From assembly GCF_032670585.1 (NCBI RefSeq), contig NZ_JAVQHL010000001.1:1054001-1118000 (forward strand): DNA of 64,000 nt, given 5' to 3'. Positions 37,618 to 45,247 of this stretch are shown in pieces. The translations under genes were made by a program, and so were the position numbers. How positions within the stretch are numbered: the first letter of the stretch is position 1; each line of letters opens with the position of its first letter. The DNA comes from Ostreiculturibacter nitratireducens. Its GTDB lineage: Bacteria > Pseudomonadota > Alphaproteobacteria > Rhodobacterales > Rhodobacteraceae. The notes beneath the pieces are model-generated. The model saw only the letters and a list, made by a program, of their open reading frames with translations, was not told the DNA's origin and did no database searches.

Positions 37618-39171
37618 TCAGAAATCCGTGGGCGCGCCCCCTTCGGCCTTCCGGCGCGCGACGAAGTCCTTCAGTTCCTCGTGGATGGCTTCGTCCATTG
37701 GAGGCGCCTCGAACTCGTCGAGGATCGCCTTGAAGACCCTGTGCGCCCGTTCCGGCGTGCGGACCGCGCCGTCCAGCTGCCAGGCCTCGAAGTTCCGCCA
37801 GTCCGAGACGATCGGTGAATAGAAGGCTGTCGTGTAACGCTCCTGCGTGTGCTGGCAGCCGAAATAATGGCCCTCGGAGCCGACCTCCGCGATCGTCTCG
37901 ACCGCGATGTCCTCGGGCGTCGTGGCCCAGGTCGCAGGCTCCATGTAGCGCTGGATCATCTGGATCACTTCGCAGTCCATCACGAACTTCTCGGGGCTCG
38001 CGATCAGCCCGCCCTCAAGCCAGCCCGCCGCGTGATAGACCATGTGCGTGCCGGATTGCACCGCAGCCCAGAGCGAGTTCGATGTCTCCCACATCGCCTG
38101 CCCGTCCGGAACGTTCGCGGCGCAGACGCCGGAAGAGCGCAGGGGAAGCCCGTAGCGCCGCGCTAGCTGCCCGGTCATCTGGGTGGCGCGCATGTATTCG
38201 GGCGTTCCGAAGGCCGGCGCGCCCGACTTCATGTCGACGTTCGATGTGAAGGTGCCGATCATGCAGGGCGCACCCGGCGCCGCGTATTGCAGAAGCGCGA
38301 CCGCCGACAGGGCCTCGGCCAGCGACAGCGCAACCGCGCCCGAAAGCGTCACCGGCGCCATGGCGCCGGCGAGCGTGAAGGGCGTGATGATCACGACCTG
38401 CCCCGCCCGGGCGCAGCGGAGCGCGCCGTCGATCATCGGGAAGTCGTGCTTCAGCGGCGAGACCGAGTTGATGTTGGTGTACATGTGCGGCCGCGCGCGG
38501 AACTGCTCGTGCGTCATGCCGCCAGCGATCCGCACCATTTCCAGCGCGTCTTCGACCCGCTCCTTGCCCAGCGAATAGGCGTGGATGACCTTGTCGGTCA
38601 GGACGAGCTTTTCGTAGATGCAGTCGAGGTGACGCACGGAAGGATGCACGTCGATCGGCTCGACCGGGTAGCCGCCGGCGAAATGGATGCAGTTGAAGTA
38701 CTGCGTCAGCTTGATGAAGCGGCGGAAACCTTCCATGAAGCCTGAAACCTTGCCGGTCTCGAGGTCCCAGTAGTTCGGAGGCGAGGAAACGTTGCCGAAG
38801 AGGATCGAGCGGCCTCCGATCGGCAGGGCGCGCGCAGGGTTCCGGGGCGTGATCGTGAAGCTGGAGGGGCAGCGCCCGACCATCTCCATCACGAAATCCT
38901 CATCCATCCGGACGGTGTCGCCGTCGACGATGCAGCCCGCTTCGCGCAGGATGCCGACCGCCTCGTCGTTGAGGAAGCGGATGCCGATCTCCTTCAGGAT
39001 GCGCATGGCGCCCTTGTGGATCGCCTCGACACCCTCCGGGGTCAGCGGCTCGGTCGGCTTGTCGAAGTTCTGCGGGATGCGCCAGGGCATCTGGTCGATG
39101 ACATGCCCGCCGCCACGCTTTTCCTTGCCCGCGCGCCCGCCCGCCCGCTTGCGCCTTGCGTCATCCGCCAT
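37618..39171 (-). CDS. Trimethylamine methyltransferase family protein (MttB-like)
   Basis: A 517-residue member of the MttB superfamily of corrinoid-dependent methyltransferases (TIM barrel). No in-frame amber codon is present, so it is a non-pyrrolysine form like the glycine betaine (MtgB) and carnitine (MtcB) types; the substrate is unknown. Recognisable parts are the barrel segments GYPVEPIDVHPSVRHLDCIY and TSNVDMKSGAPAFGTPEYM. The start is the ATG at 39171 with AGGAGG ten bases upstream; an earlier ATG at 39180 is too close to the site. No corrinoid protein gene is nearby. A perfect 19-base dyad lies 67 bases upstream (39238-39256). Confidence 0.87.
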   Translation of the reverse strand: MADDARRKRAGGRAGKEKRGGGHVIDQMPWRIPQNFDKPTEPLTPEGVEAIHKGAMRILKEIGIRFLNDEAVGILREAGCIVDGDTVRMDEDFVMEMVGRCPSSFTITPRNPARALPIGGRSILFGNVSSPPNYWDLETGKVSGFMEGFRRFIKLTQYFNCIHFAGGYPVEPIDVHPSVRHLDCIYEKLVLTDKVIHAYSLGKERVEDALEMVRIAGGMTHEQFRARPHMYTNINSVSPLKHDFPMIDGALRCARAGQVVIITPFTLAGAMAPVTLSGAVALSLAEALSAVALLQYAAPGAPCMIGTFTSNVDMKSGAPAFGTPEYMRATQMTGQLARRYGLPLRSSGVCAANVPDGQAMWETSNSLWAAVQSGTHMVYHAAGWLEGGLIASPEKFVMDCEVIQMIQRYMEPATWATTPEDIAVETIAEVGSEGHYFGCQHTQERYTTAFYSPIVSDWRNFEAWQLDGAVRTPERAHRVFKAILDEFEAPPMDEAIHEELKDFVARRKAEGGAPTDF

Positions 39172-39237
39172 GATGTGCATGCCTCCTGATGTCCTGCCGT
39201 CAGGAAAGGGCAGAACAGGCGCGAATGTGCGTAGATT

Positions 39238-39256
39238 TGCGACAAAGGTTGTCGCA
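39238..39256. promoter_or_regulatory. Perfect dyad upstream of MttB-like gene
   Basis: TGCGACAA-AGG-TTGTCGCA: 8-base arms with a 3-base centre, 67 bases before the MttB-like ATG. It is also 31 bases after the 3' end of the HAD gene on its upstream side. A GntR- or other dimeric-regulator operator is the simplest reading; no such regulator gene adjoins it. Confidence 0.55.
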
Positions 39257-39286
39257 TTCCCTCAAGAAGAAGGCGGATTCCGGGGC

Positions 39287-40006
39287 TCAGGCAGCGTCCA
39301 GCGGCGCCGGTGCCATCGTGTCGAGCCAATGCGGCAAGTGGCCGATATTGGGCAGGACCACTTCGGCGAGCGGCGCGAGATCCGCTTCGGAGGCGATGCC
39401 GGTCAGCACGGCGACCGTGCGCATTCCCGCCGCGCGGCCCGCGACGAGGTCATGCCGGCTGTCACCCACCATGACGACGTGCGCCGGCGGGATGGCGTGC
39501 TGCGCTGCGAAGGCAAGAAGCTGGCCCGGCGCCGGTTTGGCGCCGTGTCCTGAATCCGAACCGGCGATGAAGTCAAAGAGCGCCTCCACCCCGGCCGCCT
39601 TGAGCTGCGCCCGCGCCGGGGCCTCGGCGTCATTCGTGGCGACGCCAAGCCGCAGACCCTCCGCCTTGAGCCCGTTGAGGAACGGGGCAAGCGGCACGGA
39701 AGGCGCCATCGGCGCCGTCGCGGCGAGAGCGTTCATGCGCGACACAAGGGCCACGGGATTCGCGCCCGGCAGGTGTGGCAGCAGGACTTCTGCGATCTCG
39801 ACGGGCGTGCCCGCGATCACCGGGCTATCGGGCTCGAACCTCGCCTCGACGAAGTCGTAGCCGATGACACGGCCCAGCCTTTCGGCCTGCGCCTGCGCAC
39901 CGGCGGCAAGGTCAAGGAGCAAGGACTTCGCCCAGACGCTCCAAGTCGCCTGAAAATCGAACAATGTGCCGTCCTTGTCGAACAGCACGCCTTGGATTGC
40001 TGGCAT
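39287..40006 (-). CDS. HAD family phosphatase (phosphoglycolate phosphatase-like)
   Basis: A 239-residue HAD-superfamily hydrolase. Motif I is FDKDGTLFD (residues 8-16, catalytic Asp9/Asp11), the Ser/Thr of motif II is in LGVATNDAEAP, and Lys/Asp of motifs III and IV are in the KPAPGQL and MVGDSRHD segments. The cap domain lies between. Gph-like or small phosphate-ester activity is likely; the substrate is unknown. The ATG at 40006 has GGAGG eight bases upstream; the earlier frame start at 40201 lies in the MarR gene region. It is divergent from the MarR gene, with the shared control region 40007-40129. Confidence 0.85.
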   Translation of the reverse strand: MPAIQGVLFDKDGTLFDFQATWSVWAKSLLLDLAAGAQAQAERLGRVIGYDFVEARFEPDSPVIAGTPVEIAEVLLPHLPGANPVALVSRMNALAATAPMAPSVPLAPFLNGLKAEGLRLGVATNDAEAPARAQLKAAGVEALFDFIAGSDSGHGAKPAPGQLLAFAAQHAIPPAHVVMVGDSRHDLVAGRAAGMRTVAVLTGIASEADLAPLAEVVLPNIGHLPHWLDTMAPAPLDAA

Positions 40007-40089
40007 GTATGGATCCTCCGCCCGGGGAATGTCGCCGATCCGGACATGCAATGCAACGAATCCTTTGCATGCCGGCGGCGCACCGCGCA

Positions 40090-40119
40090 TTGGTTGACAC
40101 TCCGGCAAGCTTGGTTGAC
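40090..40119. promoter_or_regulatory. Direct repeats before MarR gene
   Basis: TTGGTTGAC occurs twice (40090-40098 and 40111-40119), 21 bases apart, that is about two helical turns on the same face. The second copy is 10 bases before the MarR start. This may be a regulator binding site, or the TTGAC of one copy a -35 element. Confidence 0.35.
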
Positions 40120-40129
40120 GCTGCCAAAT

Positions 40130-40588
40130 ATGGACGCGCCCGGCCCGTATCGACTTCACAGTTCGCTCCTGTATCAGCTCACGCTCACTTCGCGCCTGCA
40201 AGAGCGGCGGCTGGACGAGGGTCTGAGGGCGCTTGGCCTCACGCGGATCAGCTGGTGCGCCCTTCTCGCGGTCGGGAACGAGGCGCTCACGCAGCCCTCG
40301 GCCATAGCCGAATTCATCGGGATCGACCGCACGGCGATGTCACGCACGCTGCGCCAGATGGAAGCGCAGGGACTGATAGAGCGGCGCGCGGGCGCCGGAC
40401 GGGACCGCCGGCAGACCGAGGTCGCGCTGACGGAAACGGGGCAGGAACGACTTCTTCGCGCGACCCCCGTGGCCGAGGAAAACGCCCGTCACTTCCTGTC
40501 CAAGCTGCCCGAGGGCGGAGCGGAGCAACTGCGCAGCCTGATGGCCTGCCTGCGCGAAGGCGAACCGAGAAATCTCCTGAATTTCTGA
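40130..40588 (+). CDS. MarR family transcriptional regulator
   Basis: A 152-residue winged-helix regulator. The dimerising N-terminal helix (LYQLTLTSRLQERRLDEGLR), the recognition helix area (IDRTAMSRTLRQMEAQGLIE) and the wing (RRAGAGRDRRQTEVALTETG) follow the normal MarR order. The start is the ATG at 40130; the frame is open farther upstream but without a ribosome site, and even this ATG has none obvious, so the start could be off. It is divergent from the HAD gene and preceded by two direct repeats. The ligand is unknown. Confidence 0.85.
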   Translation: MDAPGPYRLHSSLLYQLTLTSRLQERRLDEGLRALGLTRISWCALLAVGNEALTQPSAIAEFIGIDRTAMSRTLRQMEAQGLIERRAGAGRDRRQTEVALTETGQERLLRATPVAEENARHFLSKLPEGGAEQLRSLMACLREGEPRNLLNF

Positions 40589-40610
40589 GGCCAGGGCCGG
40601 ACCGACCGCT

Positions 40611-40895
40611 TCAAGTCCAGTGCCATTCCCCACCGCCCGGAAGGGCGGCACGCGCGCGGCGCGGGTCCTCATAGCCGTATCCGGACGCATCACAGAACCC
40701 CACTATCCAGGCATCGTCCATGAGCAGGAAGTCCAGGACGGAGCCCAGGAAGGCCGGGTCGGACGCGCTTTTGGACAAGCTTTCATGCCGCGCGCCCGTC
40801 GCACCGAGGAAGACCGGGAAGAGCTCCTCGTTTCCGGCAAGCCAGGCAAGCGCCTTGAGCGCGAGCGTCTCTGCGGTTTCCAGCCCTGGATTCAT
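40611..40895 (-). CDS. DUF3572 family protein
   Basis: A 94-residue protein with the features of the alphaproteobacterial DUF3572 family: ALKALAWLAGNEELFPVFLG near the start, SASDPAFLGSVLDFLLMDD in the centre and a Tyr/Glu/Asp tail. Function is unknown. The ATG at 40895 follows AGGACAACC. In Rhodobacteraceae it often sits next to a PleD-like gene, as here (divergent PleD-like gene at 41007). Confidence 0.75.
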   Translation of the reverse strand: MNPGLETAETLALKALAWLAGNEELFPVFLGATGARHESLSKSASDPAFLGSVLDFLLMDDAWIVGFCDASGYGYEDPRRARAALPGGGEWHWT

Positions 40896-40912
40896 GGTTG
40901 TCCTGCCCCTTT

Positions 40913-40941
40913 TTTGTTTCCGGATCGTCGCCGGAAACAAA
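40913..40941. promoter_or_regulatory. Perfect 11-base inverted repeat in divergent promoter
   Basis: TTTGTTTCCGG (40913-40923), a 7-base spacer and CCGGAAACAAA (40931-40941), lying between the start of the DUF3572 gene (40895) and the PleD-like gene (41007). Runs of T before and AAATTC after make it look like a terminator, but its place between divergent starts favours an operator or leader structure. Confidence 0.45.
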
Positions 40942-41006
40942 TTCTTAACCTTTGCGGCAAAACATGAACGTGGCGGAAATAATAGTAAAGCTTACGGAGC
41001 TGGCCT

Positions 41007-42392
41007 GTGTCGGGGAAGATCCTCATCGTAGACGATGTGGCGACGAACCGCATCGTGCTGAAGGTCAAGCTGGCGGCCGCGTGCTACGACACCGTGCACA
41101 CGGCAGGCGGCGCCAACGCGCTGCGCCTCGCAAGGGAGCTGCAGCCGGACATCATTCTCCTGGAAGCCCAGCTTCGGGATCTGGACGGAGTCGAAATCTG
41201 CCGGCACCTCAAAGCCGATCCGGCGACATGCTCCATTCCGGTCGTGGTCGTCACCACCGCGGAGAATGCAGCCGCGCGGATGCCAGCTCTTCGCGCCGGT
41301 GCGGAGGATTTCCTGACGAAGCCACTGGATGAGGCCGTGCTCCTCGCGCGCCTCAGAAGCCTTCTCCGCGCCCGCGAGGCGGAGAATGAACTGCGGCTGC
41401 GTGATCTCGCCTGCCGCGATCTGGGTTTCGCGGAGACCTGCGCGCCATTCGAGCGAAAAGGCTGCGTCACCCTCGTCGCCGAGCCCCCGGAAACCGCGGC
41501 CCGCTGGAAAAGCGAACTCGCGCCGCATCTGACCGAGAAACTGGTGATCGCGCGCCCGGAGGAAACCCTGGGTGAGAACCTCTGCGGCTCCTGTCCGGAT
41601 GTTTTCGTCGTCGCCGCAGACCTCCGTCCGGCCGGCGCGGGTCTCAGGCTCATGTCGGAACTGCGTTCGCGCCAGGCGACCCTGCACGCTGCGATCTGCA
41701 TGGTCGTCGCCCCGGACGCAAGGGATACCGCCGCCGTGGCGCTTGACCTTGGCGCCAGCGACATCATCCCCGAAGGCGCCACGGTCGAGGAGATGGCCCT
41801 GCGCATCCGCAGACAAATCCAGCGCAAACGGACGCAGGATTCCCTTCGCGCCAGCGTCGCGAACGGTCTAAGGCTCGCCGTCACGGATCCGCTTACAGGG
41901 CTCTACAACCGGCGCTTCGCGCTTCCGCAACTCGCCGCCATTGCCGAGCGGGCCGACGTGACGGGCCAGACCTTCGCGGTCATGATCCTCGACATCGATC
42001 GTTTCAAGATCGTGAACGACACGTGGGGCCACGCCGCAGGCGATTCCGTACTCGTGGAGGTCGCGGCGCGCCTCAGGACGAATCTCCGGTCCGCGGATCT
42101 CATCGCCCGCATCGGTGGCGAGGAGTTTCTCATCGCGCTGCCCGACTGCACGCTCGAAAGCGCCCGCGCCACTGCCGAACGGATCCGCCGCGCGGTCGAG
42201 GAACAGCCCGTCCGGCTGCCGCACCTGGGGAGCGAGATCCCGGTGACGCTGTCAATCGGCCTCGCCCTCGGCGGAGGGAGCCGACGCGAGCCGCTGGCGA
42301 TCGAGGAAGTCGTCGGAGAGGCGGACCGGGCACTTCTCGGCTCCAAGGCCGACGGCAGGAACCAGGTGAAGATCGGCCGTTCGGCCGCCTGA
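41007..42392 (+). CDS. PleD-like response regulator diguanylate cyclase
   Basis: A 461-residue protein in PleD layout: receiver domain 1 (1-120), degenerate receiver 2 (150-270), GGDEF domain (285-460). The cyclase site is GGEEF (370-374) with an I-site RxxD (Arg361-x-x-Asp364), so c-di-GMP synthesis with feedback is expected. Receiver 1 keeps the acidic pair Asp9/Asp10 and Lys105, but the phospho-acceptor position holds Glu53 (LLEAQL) in place of Asp. Glu can mimic phosphorylation, so the protein may be constitutively active. Receiver 2 has no usual acceptor. Start: GTG at 41007 with GGAG seven bases upstream. Confidence 0.88.
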   Translation: MSGKILIVDDVATNRIVLKVKLAAACYDTVHTAGGANALRLARELQPDIILLEAQLRDLDGVEICRHLKADPATCSIPVVVVTTAENAAARMPALRAGAEDFLTKPLDEAVLLARLRSLLRAREAENELRLRDLACRDLGFAETCAPFERKGCVTLVAEPPETAARWKSELAPHLTEKLVIARPEETLGENLCGSCPDVFVVAADLRPAGAGLRLMSELRSRQATLHAAICMVVAPDARDTAAVALDLGASDIIPEGATVEEMALRIRRQIQRKRTQDSLRASVANGLRLAVTDPLTGLYNRRFALPQLAAIAERADVTGQTFAVMILDIDRFKIVNDTWGHAAGDSVLVEVAARLRTNLRSADLIARIGGEEFLIALPDCTLESARATAERIRRAVEEQPVRLPHLGSEIPVTLSIGLALGGGSRREPLAIEEVVGEADRALLGSKADGRNQVKIGRSAA

Positions 42393-42402
42393 AAACCCCG
42401 GC

Positions 42403-42909
42403 TCAATCCCGAGGCGGCCGCCCACCGTGCGGCATGCGGCCGAGCGAGGACTCCAGGCGGTTGGCGAACCCGAGCCTCTCGGCGGCGCTCATCTCGCCGA
42501 TCCGGTTGAGAAGAAGCCGGGTGCCCAGGTCCAGGCGTGCCGCGATGCGCCCCGTCAGCCGCGAAGTGACCGCGTCAACCGCTCCCGGATCGAAGGGCTC
42601 GGCCCGAAGTGCCTCGACGAGCCGCATCGTGTCTTCGCGCCAGGCGCGGCGTTCGTCCCGAAGTGCCGGGACCTCGGCAAGGAAGGCGCGTCGCAAGGCG
42701 GCACGATCCTCGGGGCTCAGTGCCTCCGACATCGGCCCGAACCCGAGCTCCCTTAGCTCGACCTGGTCGGGCCGCCGCGCCCTGTCGATCCCCGCCCCGG
42801 CGAACACGCCGATGAAAAGAAGGTTCAGCGCGAGAGAACCGATGAGAGCCACGCGCGTCCAACGCCCGGTTCCCCCCTTCGGCCTGCCGGTCTGGGTTTC
42901 GTCCACCAT
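42403..42909 (-). CDS. Periplasmic heavy-metal sensor (CpxP/Spy-like)
   Basis: A 168-residue protein with one N-terminal membrane helix (about 19-37) and a helical, Arg-rich periplasmic part, with LSPEDRAALRRAFLAEVPAL typical of the heavy-metal-sensor/LTXXQ group related to CpxP and Spy. These bind or sense misfolded proteins or metals in the periplasm. The gene is the last of a leftward operon that also contains an ECF-type sigma factor, so it may modulate that sigma pathway. The ATG at 42909 is two bases from the preceding stop. Confidence 0.75.
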   Translation of the reverse strand: MVDETQTGRPKGGTGRWTRVALIGSLALNLLFIGVFAGAGIDRARRPDQVELRELGFGPMSEALSPEDRAALRRAFLAEVPALRDERRAWREDTMRLVEALRAEPFDPGAVDAVTSRLTGRIAARLDLGTRLLLNRIGEMSAAERLGFANRLESSLGRMPHGGRPPRD

Positions 42910-42911
42910 TC

Positions 42912-43310
42912 TCAGCCCTCCAGCCCGATGCCCAGCGCCGCGAAATCCGCCTCGCCCGGGATAAGGTCAACGGTCGCGGCGCTTTCCGCAGCGCCCCACA
43001 GTCCCGCGGCCGTCGAGCCCAGGGCGCCCATGCCGGTGAAACCGATCCAGACCCCGGCGAGCGTCGCCGCGGCGAGCCCGCCGACCGCTCCCCATCCGCC
43101 AAGCGCCGTGATCGCCGAGGCGAACAGCCCGGGCCGGCGCGAATTACGCCGTATCGTGGCCGCCCGCTGCGCGGTATCTGCTGCCTGCACCGCTTCCGCG
43201 TCCGCGAGGATACGCGCCATGAGGGCGGGCGAGGGTTCCGGCGCCTCGCGCCGCGCAGCCGCGAAGATATCCTCAAGCATCCGCTCTTCGTTTGCGTTCG
43301 TCTTAGTCAT
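42912..43310 (-). CDS. One-TM protein, candidate anti-sigma factor
   Basis: A 132-residue protein, cytoplasmic N-terminus (EERMLEDIFAAARREAPEPS), then one Gly/Ala-rich membrane segment (about 70-110) and a short acidic C-terminal tail. The start overlaps the sigma factor stop by eight bases. Position and a cytoplasmic, helical N-terminal half with a membrane anchor fit an anti-sigma factor holding the neighbouring sigma protein, but no zinc-binding HxxxCxxC motif is present. The function is an inference from context. Confidence 0.6.
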   Translation of the reverse strand: MTKTNANEERMLEDIFAAARREAPEPSPALMARILADAEAVQAADTAQRAATIRRNSRRPGLFASAITALGGWGAVGGLAAATLAGVWIGFTGMGALGSTAAGLWGAAESAATVDLIPGEADFAALGIGLEG

Positions 43311-43887
43311 CGCCGTACCCCAGTTCCTCCCGCCGCCCGGCCAGTGCCGCCGCCAACGCTCGCTTGCCCCGTGCCGTCAGGCTTTCCACCGCCTCGACGC
43401 CCAGCCCCATGATCTCCGCGATCTCGGGGTTCGAAAGCCCTTCGAGATGGCGCAACACCACCGCCTGCCTCTGCCGATCCGGCAGCGCCATGAGCGCGGT
43501 CTCAAGCGCCGCTGCCCTGTCCGCCGCGATCAGTTCCTGGACGACGCCGGGCCTTTCGTCCTCGGGATCGCCCGCCGCGTCGAGCCCGACGCCACGACGC
43601 CGCCTCAGCCGGTCCGTTGCGAGGTTCGACGCCACCCGGTAGAGCCAGGTGGAAACCTTCGCCTCCCCGGCCCGCCAGCTTCCGGCCGCCTGCCAGAGCC
43701 GCAGCATCGCCTCCTGCGCGACGTCCTCGGCTTCCGCCTCGTCGCCCAGCATCCTCCGGGCGAGCCGGAACGCGAGGGGTGCAAGGCGCTCCGTCAGGAC
43801 GCGCGCGGCTTCGCCGTCGCCCTGCGCATAGAGGACGAGGAGCGCCTCGTCCGTGGCGCCGGAAAGCATATCGGGGACCTTGTACAT
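43303..43887 (-). CDS. ECF-type RNA polymerase sigma factor
   Basis: A 194-residue sigma-70 family protein of the ECF size class. Region 2 spans about 20-90 (DEAEAEDVAQEAMLRLWQAA, KVSTWLYRVASNLATDRLRR), and region 4 about 130-185 (LPDRQRQAVVLRHLEGLSNP followed by EIMGLGVEAVESLTARGKRA). The ATG at 43887 gives a normal N-terminus; an ATG at 43869 is possible. The EF-hand gene lies upstream, the one-TM protein and periplasmic sensor downstream. The set looks like a sigma/anti-sigma/sensor cassette. Confidence 0.9.
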   Translation of the reverse strand: MYKVPDMLSGATDEALLVLYAQGDGEAARVLTERLAPLAFRLARRMLGDEAEAEDVAQEAMLRLWQAAGSWRAGEAKVSTWLYRVASNLATDRLRRRRGVGLDAAGDPEDERPGVVQELIAADRAAALETALMALPDRQRQAVVLRHLEGLSNPEIAEIMGLGVEAVESLTARGKRALAAALAGRREELGYGDD

Positions 43888-43963
43888 CCGCGAGAGCCCT
43901 AGCGCGAAACTCCGCGCCCCGCCAAGCCCCCGCGCCCGAGGCAACCCCGGGCGCGGGCATCGC

Positions 43964-44656
43964 TCAGTTGCCGCGGCGCCAGAAACCGCCGCGCCCGTCG
44001 TCGTCACCGCCGAAGCGATACCCTTCGCCGCGATGATGCCCGCCGCCCCGGCGATCCATCATCCCCCCCTGCATCCGATCACGGAACTGCGTCCGCGCGG
44101 CATCGAACTCCTCCTGGCTCACCGCCCCGTCATTGTCGGTATCGAGCCGGTCGAAAATCGCCATCGGTTGCGGCGGCACGACGAGCTCCGCCGCGCTCAG
44201 CGCGCCGTCGCCGTCAAGGTCCTGAGCCTCGATCCGGCGCTGCGCTGCCGCCTCGATCCGCTCCTGAACGCCGGCCATCATGTGGGCCGTCATCTCCTCG
44301 GCCGAGATGAGCCCGTTGCCGTCCGCATCCAGCCCCTCGATCCGGGACTGGCGGTAGGCCTTGATCTCTTCCTCAGTCACCTTGCCGTCGCCATCGGCGT
44401 CGAGCGCCGCGAAGTCGATCGCGCCACCGCCCCAGCCAGACATTCCCCCGAAGGACCCCTCACCGCGGCCTTCAAAGCCATAGCCCATCATTCCTTCGCC
44501 GCGCATCTCGCCGGCCCATTCGGGCATGCCTTGCCCCTGCCCTTCACCGCGCATCGGGCCTTTACCCATGCCTTGCGCACCGGCCACGATGGGCAGCGCG
44601 ACGACGGCGGCACCGAGGACCGCGGCCAGACCAATTCCGAGTTTCTTGCGGGTCAT
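43964..44656 (-). CDS. Secreted EF-hand calcium-binding protein
   Basis: A 230-residue protein with an N-terminal signal peptide (Lys/Arg then LGIGLAAVLGAAVVALPIVA). After a Gly/Met-rich stretch (38-80) come four EF-hand loops with clear Asp-x-Asp-x-Asp-Gly patterns: LDADGDGKVTEEE, LDADGNGLISAEE, LDGDGALSAAE and DTDNDGAVSQEE. The C-terminus is Gly/Arg/Asp-rich. It should bind several Ca2+ ions in the periplasm. The ATG at 44656 has GGAG seven bases upstream. It is the first gene of the leftward cassette containing the sigma factor, 76 bases from it. Probably responds to or feeds the same stress pathway. Confidence 0.82.
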   Translation of the reverse strand: MTRKKLGIGLAAVLGAAVVALPIVAGAQGMGKGPMRGEGQGQGMPEWAGEMRGEGMMGYGFEGRGEGSFGGMSGWGGGAIDFAALDADGDGKVTEEEIKAYRQSRIEGLDADGNGLISAEEMTAHMMAGVQERIEAAAQRRIEAQDLDGDGALSAAELVVPPQPMAIFDRLDTDNDGAVSQEEFDAARTQFRDRMQGGMMDRRGGGHHRGEGYRFGGDDDGRGGFWRRGN

Positions 44657-44839
44657 GCGTGATCTCCATTCCTCTTCTTGGCGGCGCCTGTCGCCGCCTT
44701 GCATGACTTCTAACGCGCGGCCCCGCGGTTTCCGTCGCAGCCCGGACGAAGTTTGCGACATCTTTACGCAACAACTCCCTCAACGCTTCCATTGAAGGGC
44801 ATTCCGCGCGATAAGGTCCGCCTGGAAAGGAACCGACAC

Positions 44840-45244
44840 ATGCGCGACACGAACCCTGACAGCCTCGACACGACTGAAGATCGTCCGATGGGCCGGGCGA
44901 TGTTGAACGGCTGGCGACGCCGCTGCCCCTGCTGTGGCTCGGGTCCGATGCTTTCGGGCTATCTCACCGTGCGATCCAACTGCGCCGTCTGCGGCGAGGA
45001 TCTGTCGCACCAGCGTGCCGATGACGGACCAGCCTACCTGACGATCCTCATCGTGGGCCACATCCTCGCGCCCTCGCTTCTCGCCGTCTACACTGCGTTC
45101 GAGCCCGATCCCCTGGTCCTCGCCTCCGTCTTCGGCGTGGCGACCGTGGCGCTTTCGCTGTTCCTGCTGCCCCGTCTCAAGGGCGTGATGGTGGCGATCC
45201 AATGGGCCAAGCGGATGCATGGCTTCGGCATCGAAAGCGCCTGA
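44840..45244 (+). CDS. DUF983 membrane protein
   Basis: A 134-residue protein with the DUF983 hallmarks: an N-terminal zinc-ribbon-like Cys set (RCPCCGSG, NCAVCGED) followed by two hydrophobic segments (about 75-92 and 96-112). The ATG at 44840 is preceded by AAAGGAACCGACAC; the frame opens earlier at 44753, less likely. Function is unknown; the family is common in alphaproteobacteria. The stop is three bases before the NUDIX gene start, so they are probably co-translated. Confidence 0.85.
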   Translation: MRDTNPDSLDTTEDRPMGRAMLNGWRRRCPCCGSGPMLSGYLTVRSNCAVCGEDLSHQRADDGPAYLTILIVGHILAPSLLAVYTAFEPDPLVLASVFGVATVALSLFLLPRLKGVMVAIQWAKRMHGFGIESA

Positions 45245-45247
45245 CGC

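Noticed and set aside
35698..37818. 706-residue rightward frame opposite the DUF4153 gene
   Set aside because: Arg/Asp-rich shadow without recognisable domain; DUF4153 on the minus strand has clear membrane helices.
37618..39171. Pyrrolysine-containing MttB
   Set aside because: The frame is open without any in-frame amber codon, so no pyrrolysine is needed.
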